DNA from: a virus
Length of the DNA stretch: 40,928 nt
Virus record (IMG/VR): IMGVR_UViG_3300049259_000172
Coordinates: 1 to 40,928 of that record
Reading direction: 5' to 3' (one strand)
Made by a program: the position numbers and the translations under genes. Under the pieces are notes generated by a model that worked only from the letters and a program-made list of their open reading frames with translations, was not told where the DNA came from and did no database searches. Shown here piece after piece: positions 9,615 through 15,283 of the stretch (its first letter is position 1; every line of letters starts with the position of its first letter).

Positions 9615-10036
9615 TGACCGAACCGAGCACCGAGCCCGTCGTCCACCACCAGGTCACCGAACTGGTGCTCGGCTGGGTCAAGAAGCTGCTCTTCGACACC
9701 CCCTTCGTGCAGCGCGAGCCGGTCCGCTACGACGTCTACATGAGCGCGCTGCCCGACGCCGGGCAGGACAACCGCTGGGTGCCGCTGCTGTGCATCTACC
9801 TGGAGATGGCCGGGCCGGACGAGCAGCACCCCGCCGTGTTCGGGGTGAGCCCGGTGCGCCCCTACGCGCTGTCCGAGGAGCTGATCCGGGGCATCGTGCT
9901 CGACGCGCTCAACTCGATGCTCGCCGAGCGGGCCGAGGCCAAGAAGGTCATCGCGGCTTCCCAGAACGGTGGTCGTCAGCTCACCGCAGAGCTGAGCGAC
10001 GGAGTCGGCACCAAGGACGTCGTCACCGGCGACTAG
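9614..10036 (+). CDS. Hypothetical protein, helicase operon
   Basis: A 140-aa protein, MTEPSTEPVVHHQ. The ATG at 9614 overlaps the helicase stop, so it is translated in the same operon. It has an N-terminal amphipathic helix (VTELVLGWVKKLLF), a central beta-rich part (DVYMSALP ... WVPLLCIYLEMAG) and a C-terminal helix with a polar tail. Family not recognised. It is the last gene of this operon: a palindrome and a hairpin terminator follow at once. Confidence 0.6.
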   Translation: MTEPSTEPVVHHQVTELVLGWVKKLLFDTPFVQREPVRYDVYMSALPDAGQDNRWVPLLCIYLEMAGPDEQHPAVFGVSPVRPYALSEELIRGIVLDALNSMLAERAEAKKVIAASQNGGRQLTAELSDGVGTKDVVTGD

Positions 10037-10049
10037 CCGTTTCAAACGA
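10037..10049. promoter_or_regulatory. 13-bp palindromic repeat, copy 1
   Basis: CCGTTTCAAACGA, containing the palindrome CGTTT-C-AAACG, immediately follows the stop of the 140-aa gene. The identical 13-mer recurs at 20951-20963, again shortly after a stop codon. It looks like a regulator binding site; function not shown. Confidence 0.45.
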
Positions 10050-10075
10050 CGTGATCTAGAGTCCAGACAAAACGA

Positions 10076-10110
10076 AAGCCCGACCACCGGCTGACAACCA
10101 GGTCGGGCTT
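10076..10110 (+). terminator. Hairpin terminator of the helicase operon
   Basis: A perfect 10-bp stem, AAGCCCGACC at 10076-10085 and GGTCGGGCTT at 10101-10110, with a 15-nt loop. No long T run follows, as is common in actinobacterial genomes. Its place after the last operon gene supports termination. Confidence 0.65.
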
Positions 10111-10142
10111 CGTCACTGCTCTCCGGCTAAGGAGGCGCTTGC

Positions 10143-10205
10143 GTGCTCGATGGTAATTGGCCATTGGTAAATCTGCAATTGGCAATTTCCAAGTACCAGC
10201 GCTAG
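10143..10205 (+). CDS. Possible 20-aa leader peptide
   Basis: GTG at 10143 sits 8 nt after AAGGAGG (10128-10134), the best ribosome-binding site in this stretch, and opens a 20-codon frame ending TAG at 10203-10205. The frame runs through the AT-rich operator-like repeats, so the codons may be incidental. It could be a translated leader that controls what follows, a decayed gene start, or chance. Confidence 0.2.
   Translation: MLDGNWPLVNLQLAISKYQR
10151..10197. promoter_or_regulatory. Operator-like AT-rich repeats upstream of HNH gene
   Basis: Contains TGGTAATT (10151-10158), CATTGGTAAAT (10162-10172, identical to 7541-7551) and the palindrome AATTG-G-CAATT (10177-10187). The 21 bases at 10177-10197 match 38830-38850 at 19 positions; one mismatch is the central base of the palindrome. 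This strongly suggests a shared binding site. Confidence 0.5.
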
Positions 10206-10436
10206 GTGGCGCGTCCGGTCACGACTGGACGGTGCCGACCTACTGGTGCAGGCGCAGGCGTGGCAGGGCAACACCGGGACCCAGGGCGGGTAGAGCCTTG
10301 TCCGTTGCGGCCGACGTAGATCGGTGCCAGCAGCCACGTGCAGTAGTGCCGACGTGGATCATGGTCTTTTTGATCATGACGGGCGGGTGGCCCTGCGTGC
10401 CCAGATCAATTTGCGAACCTACTAAATAGGACAAAT

Positions 10437-10931
10437 ATGAGCCGTATACGTATGTCATACGTAGCTTACATAAATTCGCCCATATGGAAGCGACGCGTCG
10501 AGGAGTACTTCTGTCGTCATCCTCGACGCTGTTGGTTGTGCCAGACGACTCGTGGGATCCAACTTCATCACCAGACCTACGAGAACATGGGGCGTGAAGA
10601 GGACGCAGATCTGCTGCCTGTCTGCGATCTGCATCATCGAGCGATCCACGACTACCACCGTCAGTATGGAGGATTGCTGGCTGACGCCAGCGTGGCCGTC
10701 ATGCGGATCTTGCGAGGCGCCGAACTTCCCCCTCGTCCGGGCCCTAAACCTCGGAAGGCGCCACGAGGGGTGTCTCCGGGACAGCAGGTCGTGAAGGAAC
10801 GTCGTATCCGCCAGCATCTCAAGGCCATCCGTCGTAACCGAAGTAGCCCCCTGCTGGTCCAGCGCGATGAAGAGATGCGTCGTCAATTGGGTGGTCGAGA
10901 CCCATACGAAGGATCGGGAGGGCGGGCATGA
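10437..10931 (+). CDS. HNH endonuclease, free-standing
   Basis: A 164-aa protein. Zinc-binding and HNH elements are visible: C32-x2-C35, H44-H45, N50, C63, H66-H67, H71, in the order CWLC...LHHQTYEN...LLPVCDLHHRAIH. The C-terminal ~60 residues are strongly basic and likely bind DNA. Phage HNH proteins of this kind are typically homing endonucleases or packaging nucleases; its place far from the terminase and inside a non-coding island favours a homing-type mobile gene. Start ATG follows AGGA at 10429. The first ~60 bases are AT-rich and codon use is looser than in the neighbours, a sign of separate origin. About 230 bases before it hold no gene I can support; they contain a 13-mer GCCGACGTRGATC twice (10310, 10348). 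Confidence 0.8.
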   Translation: MSRIRMSYVAYINSPIWKRRVEEYFCRHPRRCWLCQTTRGIQLHHQTYENMGREEDADLLPVCDLHHRAIHDYHRQYGGLLADASVAVMRILRGAELPPRPGPKPRKAPRGVSPGQQVVKERRIRQHLKAIRRNRSSPLLVQRDEEMRRQLGGRDPYEGSGGRA

Positions 10932-10933
10932 CT

Positions 10934-10963
10934 CTTCCAAATTTCGAAGATCAAACTTGGAAG
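10934..10963 (+). terminator. Weak hairpin after HNH gene
   Basis: CTTCCAA (10934-10940) pairs with TTGGAAG (10957-10963), 16-nt loop, followed by a pyrimidine-rich TCTCTTTCCCC. Possible terminator just past the HNH stop; the stem is short. Confidence 0.35.
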
Positions 10964-11039
10964 TAGGTAGTCTCTTTCCCCAGTGCACGATGGGAGTCGG
11001 GCGAAACCGGAGGGCCGACCGGGCTGGCTAGTGGGCTGA

Positions 11040-12005
11040 GGCCAGCGCTAGGCATGGCAGTGTCTGATGAGGCACGGTGTGGTTTGGCAGGTCAGGTCTG
11101 GGTCGGCAGGGTCAGTTCGGGTGTGTCAGGGTCAGCTCTGGTGCGGCAGGTGTGTCGTGGCTTCGTTGGGTCCAGAGTGGCGGGGTACGTCAAGGTCCGG
11201 CAGGTGCGGCGGGGTTCGGCAAGCTAGTGCGAGGCGTCCTACGGTCCGGTGCGGCAGCTAAGGCTTGGTGCGGCACGACTTGGACCGGTCAGGTGCGGCA
11301 AGGTCTGGTTCGGTGAGGCAGGTACGGCTACGTGCGGCTTCGCGAGGTCAGCTCCGGCACGGCATCGCTGGGCGCGGCAGGTAGGGCATGGCGGGGCTAG
11401 CTATCGCGTTGACCGGCGAGGTCGGGTTCGGCAGGTTCGGTTGGACCGGTCTGGTGTCGTATGGCTCGATGAGTCCTGGTAGGGCAGGCAAGGTAAGGCA
11501 AGCCTGGACATGGTGTGGCGGGAACGGGCCACGCGTGGCATGGCAGGTCTGGTACGGCGGGACCGGGCGGGGAACCGCATGGTCTGGTCTGGCAGGTTCG
11601 GTGTGGTGAGCTTTGGTCCGGCAGTCCACCGCTCGACATGGTCTGTCAGGGCAGGTAGGGCGGGGTACGGATTGGCAATGCGTGGTCTGGTTGGGCAGGT
11701 GTGGCGCGGGAAGGTAGGCAAGGCGCGGCAGTGTGTGACATGGCACGGCAGGCAGGGCGAGGTCGGACAAGGCAAGGTCCGGATCGGCTGGTCGTGGTTC
11801 GGCAGGCAAGGTAGGCCTAGGCATGGTCGGCGGGGACGGGTCCGGTCTGGCAGGCAGGGTTAGGTCGGGAAGGCACGGATGGGCGCGGCATGGTGAGGCA
11901 GGTTTGGCTGGGCTTCCCGTGGCAAGGTGGCGCATGGTCCGTCACGGCAGGCGAGGTTTGGTAGCCGCCGCGAGGGTCGCATGGTGTGGTGCGGCAGGCT
12001 TGGTA
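11040..12005 (+). repeat. About 1 kb of degenerate G-rich oriented repeats, no gene
   Basis: This stretch carries no credible gene. It is built of irregularly spaced variants of GGTNCGGCAGG: I count about 44 GGCA tetramers on the + strand and see no TGCC. Base content is strongly one-sided; 11641-11700 has 29 G and 9 C. Spacing between copies is roughly 5-40 nt and not periodic, so it is neither a CRISPR array nor a simple tandem repeat. Open frames across it, including a Pro-rich one on the minus strand, are by-products of the composition. It starts after the HNH gene and ends exactly at the promoter of the DinG-like gene. Possible roles: replication or packaging signal, oriented protein-binding array, or a structured RNA. 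Confidence 0.8.
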
Positions 12006-12027
12006 TGTCAGCCCGGAGCGATAGAGT
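12000..12027 (+). promoter_or_regulatory. Candidate promoter for DinG-like helicase
   Basis: TTGGTA (12000-12005), a 16-nt spacer, TAGAGT (12022-12027), 35 nt before the ATG at 12063. An inverted repeat GGAGC/GGCTCC surrounds the -10 region. The gene has a clear ribosome binding site, TTAGGAG. Confidence 0.45.
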
Positions 12028-12062
12028 GGCTCCATTCGCACTCATCTGATTAGGAGCCATCC

Positions 12063-14042
12063 ATGACGTGGGCCGAGGCCGAAGAGCAGTTCAAGGTCAA
12101 GTTCCCGGCCTACGAGCCGCGTATCCCGCAGCGCAACCTCGCGCTAGCGGTCGAGGACGCGCTGCTCAACGCTGACGACCTGATCGCACAAGCGCCTTGC
12201 GGCGTTGGCAAAAGTTTCGTCGCGATGATTCCTGCGATCGACTACTCGAAGAAGGTCGGCAAGCCGGTCGTGCTCTCGACCGCGACTCGCGCTCTTCAAG
12301 ATCAATACGTCCGTGACGCCGAGGCACTCAGCGAGATGCTCGACGAGCCCTTCGTCGCGACGACCCTGAAGGGCCGGGCGAACTACGTCTGCCGGGCCAA
12401 GCTCGACGAGTTCGACTCCTCCTACGCCGAGACCGACATCAAGGCGCTGTGGGACGAGCTGAACAACACCGCCTCCACCGGCGACTTCGACACCCTGGCC
12501 ACGCCGGTCGCGGTCAACGACAAGTACAAGCTGGCGACCTCCAGCGACGAATGCCCGGGCAAGCGCGAGTGCCCGTTCGGCAAGGTGTGCTTCGCCGAGC
12601 AGGCCAAGGAGCGCGCCCGCAACGCCCAGCTGATCATCACCAACCACGCGCTGCTGGTGGTGGACTCCACGCTGAAGTCCATGGCCGAGGACCGCTCCGA
12701 GGGCGTGGGCATCGCGGTGCTGCCCGACTACGCCGCCGTGGTGGTCGACGAGGGCCACGAGTTCGAGGACTACGCCACCAACGCGCTGGGCAGCGAGTTC
12801 ACCGAGAAGAGCCTCAAGCGCCTGGCCCGTGACGCGGCGGCCTTCCTCGGCGAGCGCGACTGGCAGGTCAAGGCCGACCGCCCGACCGAGGCGCTGTTCA
12901 TGGCGCTGTCCGGGCAGATGCCCGAGCGTGAGCGCACCGTGGCGATGACTCCCGACCTACTGGTCGAGGTCGGCGAGCAGCTCGACGCCGTGCTGGCCAT
13001 GCTGCGCTCGCTGTCCACCGCGATCGCCCGGCGCGAGGTGTGGGGCTCGGACGCCGAGGAGCTGCGCAAGCGCCGCATCCGCAAGCGCACGGACAAGATG
13101 CTGTCCCGGCTGGAGAACATCGTCATGGCCGACTTCAGCGAGCTGGTGCGCTGGGTCGAGCGCGACGACAAGCGCGGCATCGTGCTCAAGTACGCGCCCC
13201 TGGACGTCGCCCCGTACCTGCGCGAGTTCATCTGGCAGCACGTCCCGTCAGTGATCATGAGCGCCACCATGGCCACCGGTGTCGACAAGGCGGGCAACGC
13301 CGACTTCAGCTACCCGATCCGCACGCTGGGCTTCGAGACCGACACCCGCACCTTCGACTGCGAGTCCCCGTTCGACTTCAGCCGCCAGGCCAAGATCTTC
13401 GTGCCGGACATCCCCGATCCCAAGGTCAACCCGGGCGGGTTCCGGGCCGGGCAGATGTACGTGCTGTCCGAGCTGATCAAGGCCGCCGACGGTCGGGCGC
13501 TGATCCTGTGCACGTCGTGGGTCTCGCTCAACGAGCTGCACCGCTCCGTGGCGCCCGTGTTGGAGACTCTCGGCCACCGCGTGCTCAAGCAGGGAGACAT
13601 GCCCAACCGCAGACTCGCGCAGACCTTCACCGATGACGAGCACAGCGTGCTGTTCGCGGTGAAGTCGTTCTTCACCGGCGTCGACGTCAAGGGCGACAGC
13701 CTGCGACTCGTGGTCGTAGACAAGTGCCCGTTCCCGGTGCCCAGCGACGTGATCTTCAAGGCCCGCAGCGAGGCCATCGACAAGCTGGCCACCCGGTTCA
13801 ACGAGAAGAGCTTCGCCAAGCTCTCGGTGCCGATGATGACCCTCGTGCTGCAGCAGGGCATCGGCCGCCTGATCCGCACCGCGACCGACCGTGGTCTGAT
13901 CGCGATCCTCGACCCGCGTCTGGCCGACAGCTTCTGGGGCAAGCCGATCATGAAGGCGCTGCCTCCGGCGCCGGTCACCCGCGACCTGGCCGAGGCGACC
14001 AACTTCCTGCGGTCGCTCGACGCCGAAACAGTCGTCACCTAA
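12063..14042 (+). CDS. DinG/XPD-like Fe-S helicase
   Basis: A 659-aa SF2 helicase of the XPD/DinG branch. Walker A APCGVGKS (44-51); four cysteines at 110, 164, 170 and 176 between motif Ia and Walker B, the spacing of the 4Fe-4S domain; DEGH box (229-232); motif VI QQGIGRLIR (597-605). Length and order match DinG-type 5'-3' helicases, which unwind forked DNA, R-loops and G-quadruplexes. ATG at 12063 after TTAGGAGCCATCC. It directly follows the G-rich repeat array; since DinG relatives resolve G-rich structures, a functional link is possible but speculative. It is a single-gene unit, followed by a hairpin and the Y-RNA array. Confidence 0.88.
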   Translation: MTWAEAEEQFKVKFPAYEPRIPQRNLALAVEDALLNADDLIAQAPCGVGKSFVAMIPAIDYSKKVGKPVVLSTATRALQDQYVRDAEALSEMLDEPFVATTLKGRANYVCRAKLDEFDSSYAETDIKALWDELNNTASTGDFDTLATPVAVNDKYKLATSSDECPGKRECPFGKVCFAEQAKERARNAQLIITNHALLVVDSTLKSMAEDRSEGVGIAVLPDYAAVVVDEGHEFEDYATNALGSEFTEKSLKRLARDAAAFLGERDWQVKADRPTEALFMALSGQMPERERTVAMTPDLLVEVGEQLDAVLAMLRSLSTAIARREVWGSDAEELRKRRIRKRTDKMLSRLENIVMADFSELVRWVERDDKRGIVLKYAPLDVAPYLREFIWQHVPSVIMSATMATGVDKAGNADFSYPIRTLGFETDTRTFDCESPFDFSRQAKIFVPDIPDPKVNPGGFRAGQMYVLSELIKAADGRALILCTSWVSLNELHRSVAPVLETLGHRVLKQGDMPNRRLAQTFTDDEHSVLFAVKSFFTGVDVKGDSLRLVVVDKCPFPVPSDVIFKARSEAIDKLATRFNEKSFAKLSVPMMTLVLQQGIGRLIRTATDRGLIAILDPRLADSFWGKPIMKALPPAPVTRDLAEATNFLRSLDAETVVT

Positions 14043-14137
14043 TCGGCTTGCACCTACGGACGAGACACGCTAGCTTCGTAGTCCTGGCCCGGGAGCCAAT
14101 GTTGGACACATAATCTGGCGATCCTCCCCGGCGATGA

Positions 14138-14165
14138 CCGGACTTGAGGGATGCTGATAGTCCGG
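14138..14165 (+). terminator. Hairpin after DinG-like gene
   Basis: CCGGACT (14138-14144) pairs with AGTCCGG (14159-14165), 14-nt loop, about 95 nt past the stop and before the Y-RNA array. Likely terminator or processing hairpin; no T tract. Confidence 0.4.
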
Positions 14166-14181
14166 GCTCTCGGGTCACACG

Positions 14182-14210
14182 TTGACAACTACATAGTGAT
14201 GATCTTCGAA
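14182..14210 (+). promoter_or_regulatory. Candidate promoter of the Y-RNA array
   Basis: TTGACA, a consensus -35, at 14182-14187, placed 35 nt before the first base of Y RNA unit 1 (14217). The 17-nt-spaced position (TTCGAA, 14205-14210) is a poor -10, so confidence rests on the -35 and on the position. Confidence 0.45.
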
Positions 14211-14216
14211 CGAAGA

Positions 14217-14329
14217 GATGCCGTTGTGCAGGCTGGGAGTTCTTCATTGCCAGCAAGACGCGGGACCTAATGAACCCGCAACCGCACGCCTAGCGTGCGG
14301 CCGACGCTCGGCCGTTGGTTCTCGGCATC
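14217..14329 (+). ncRNA. Y RNA-like unit 1
   Basis: Terminal stem GATGCCG (14217-14223) with CGGCATC (14323-14329), extendable outward. The conserved 5' block TTGTGCAGGCTGGGAGTTCTTC follows the stem (positions 14224-14245) and GTTGGTTCTC precedes the 3' strand. Inside are three hairpins: GCGGG/CCCGC (14260-14279), CCGCACGC/GCGTGCGG with a CTA loop (14282-14300) and GCCGA/TCGGC (14300-14312). The order T-like arm, acceptor-like arm, third arm is that of the tRNA-like units downstream, but the loops are not canonical tRNA loops. Confidence 0.7.
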
Positions 14330-14343
14330 TTTCGCATAGACAT

Positions 14344-14488
14344 GCGACACCGTTGTGCAGAGTGGGAGTTCTTCGAATGTGGATCGAGAGGTCGCAGGTT
14401 CGAATCCTGCCGCCCCGACTAGTTCGGGGTGTAGCTCAGTCCGGATAGAGCGCTAAATGTGCGCTCACTCGTTGGTTCTCGGTGTCGC
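14344..14488 (+). ncRNA. Y RNA-like unit 2 with permuted tRNA module
   Basis: Terminal stem GCGACACCG (14344-14352) with CGGTGTCGC (14480-14488), 9 bp. Conserved 5' block with GGGAGTTCTTC and 3' block GTTGGTTCTC. Inside is a circularly permuted tRNA: T arm GCAGG-TTCGAAT-CCTGC (14394-14410), acceptor strands CGCCCCGA (14411-14418) and TCGGGGTG (14424-14431) joined by CTAGT, then the D arm GCTC...GAGC (14434-14451). The arms together resemble a tRNA-Pro, cut at the anticodon arm and joined at its ends. Confidence 0.85.
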
Positions 14489-14497
14489 TATTCGTTC

Positions 14498-14643
14498 GAG
14501 GTGCCTGCTGTGCAGGGTGGGAGTTCTTCGGATAATGAATCTAACGATTCTAGTGGTTCAAACCCACAACCCCAGCCCTTAGGTTGGGTCGCTCGGTTTC
14601 CGGATCGAGCATTGACGCTCACTCGTTGGTTCCCAGGCACCTC
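14498..14643 (+). ncRNA. Y RNA-like unit 3 with permuted tRNA module
   Basis: Terminal stem GAGGTGCCTG (14498-14507) with CAGGCACCTC (14634-14643), 10 bp. T arm GTGG-TTCAAAC-CCAC (14553-14567); acceptor strands CCCAGCC (14571-14577) and GGTTGGG (14582-14588) closed by CTTA; D arm GCTC...GAGC (14591-14610). A separate hairpin GAATC-TAAC-GATTC (14537-14550) sits before the T arm, where a long variable arm would be in a Leu/Ser-type tRNA. Confidence 0.85.
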
Positions 14644-14659
14644 GCGTCATCTCGTTCGA

Positions 14660-14781
14660 GGTGCTGCTGTGCAGGATGGGAGTTCTTCGAAGGTTCGAGT
14701 CCTCCTGTCTTCGGCGCCGAGAGGCGTTGAGGGCATGCCCAACTGGTACGGGCAAACGCTCGTCCGCTAGTTCTCAGCACC
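14660..14781 (+). ncRNA. Y RNA-like unit 4, divergent tRNA-like module
   Basis: Terminal stem GGTGCTG (14660-14666) with CAGCACC (14775-14781). Same conserved 5' block; the 3' block is CGCTAGTTCTC. A T-loop-like GGTTCGAGTCC lies at 14692-14702, and a D-arm-like hairpin TGCCC-AACTGGTAC-GGGCA at 14736-14754, whose loop keeps the TGGTA of D loops. The acceptor-like hairpin between them (around TTCGGCGCCGAG) is imperfect. Confidence 0.75.
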
Positions 14782-14802
14782 CCGCAGGTGATGACGCACG
14801 TC

Positions 14803-14936
14803 GATGCCGTTGTGGAGGGTGGGAGTTCTTCCTAATCTGCGGGTCGTGGGTTCGATCCCCACTGCTCGGGTTCGCCCGGGTGTAGCTCAGTTGGCAGAGC
14901 AGCAGCAAACACGCTCACTCGTTGGTTCTCGGCATC
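14803..14936 (+). ncRNA. Y RNA-like unit 5 with permuted tRNA module
   Basis: Terminal stem GATGCCG (14803-14809) with CGGCATC (14930-14936). T arm GTGGG-TTCGATC-CCCAC (14846-14862); acceptor strands TGCTCGGG (14863-14870) and CCCGGGTG (14875-14882) closed by a UUCG tetraloop (14871-14874); D arm GCTC-AGTTGGCA-GAGC (14885-14900) with the U-A linker before it. This is the clearest permuted tRNA of the array. A normal tRNA search would miss it because the halves are in reverse order. Confidence 0.87.
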
Positions 14937-14965
14937 CAATGTCGGCAGTGGGGACGAGATCGGTG

Positions 14966-15038
14966 CTGTGCTGAAGGGCGCGAGCCTGGACACTAGCCAC
15001 TGCGGGCGGGAGATCAGGGCAGCACAGAGGCTCCCGCC
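14966..15038 (+). other. Competing hairpins between Y units 5 and 6
   Basis: The 138 nt between units 5 and 6 lack the Y-RNA conserved blocks. CTGTGCTG (14966-14973) can pair with CAGCACAG (15020-15027), but that excludes the stronger hairpin GGCGGGAG/CTCCCGCC (15005-15012 with 15031-15038). It may be a terminator separating long from short units, a switch, or a decayed unit. Confidence 0.4.
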
Positions 15039-15076
15039 GCCCCTATCCGTTCGAAGATCGTTCACACCACAGCTGT

Positions 15077-15148
15077 GGGGCTGTTGTGTCGATGCCGGGC
15101 TACTTCTTCTGGTGAAACTACGCCTGGCGTTCCTTAGTTCTCAGCCCC
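15077..15148 (+). ncRNA. Y RNA-like unit 6, short form
   Basis: Terminal stem GGGGCTG (15077-15083) with CAGCCCC (15142-15148), extendable to 9 bp. It keeps TTGTG, a CTTCTTC block and TTAGTTCTC, but only about 25 nt lie between the blocks, so there is no tRNA-like module. It looks like a minimal Ro-binding RNA. Confidence 0.65.
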
Positions 15149-15178
15149 GCTACAAATGTGACTCGAATAGTCGAGTCA

Positions 15179-15256
15179 GCTGACCGTTGTGTGCCACGCG
15201 GGATACTTCTCTCTCAAAGAAACCCATCCTGCACCGGCCTAGGGTTCTCGGTCAGC
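15179..15256 (+). ncRNA. Y RNA-like unit 7, short form in the Ro60 leader
   Basis: Terminal stem GCTGACCG (15179-15186) with CGGTCAGC (15249-15256), 8 bp. TTGTGTG follows the 5' strand and GGGTTCTC precedes the 3' strand, as in the other units. No tRNA-like module. It ends 27 nt before the Ro60 ATG and 14 nt before its GGAGG, so it lies in the Ro60 5' leader. Confidence 0.65.
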
Positions 15257-15283
15257 CCCTACGGAGCGCATGGAGGCGCCCCA

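Noticed and set aside
10928-10966. 12-codon peptide overlapping the HNH stop
   Set aside because: Too short and lies in a hairpin; no support beyond an ATGA overlap.
11348-11935. Pro-rich 195-aa minus-strand frame in the G-rich array
   Set aside because: Low-complexity product of the G-rich composition; no ribosome binding site, no domain, and opposite to all other genes.
11040-12005. CRISPR array
   Set aside because: No constant-length repeats or spacers; copies are degenerate and irregularly spaced, and no cas operon is present.
14390-14460. Ordinary tRNA gene at the TTCGAATCC / GTAGCTCAG sequences
   Set aside because: T arm precedes D arm, there is no anticodon arm and no CCA end; the order is permuted and enclosed in a Y-type stem.
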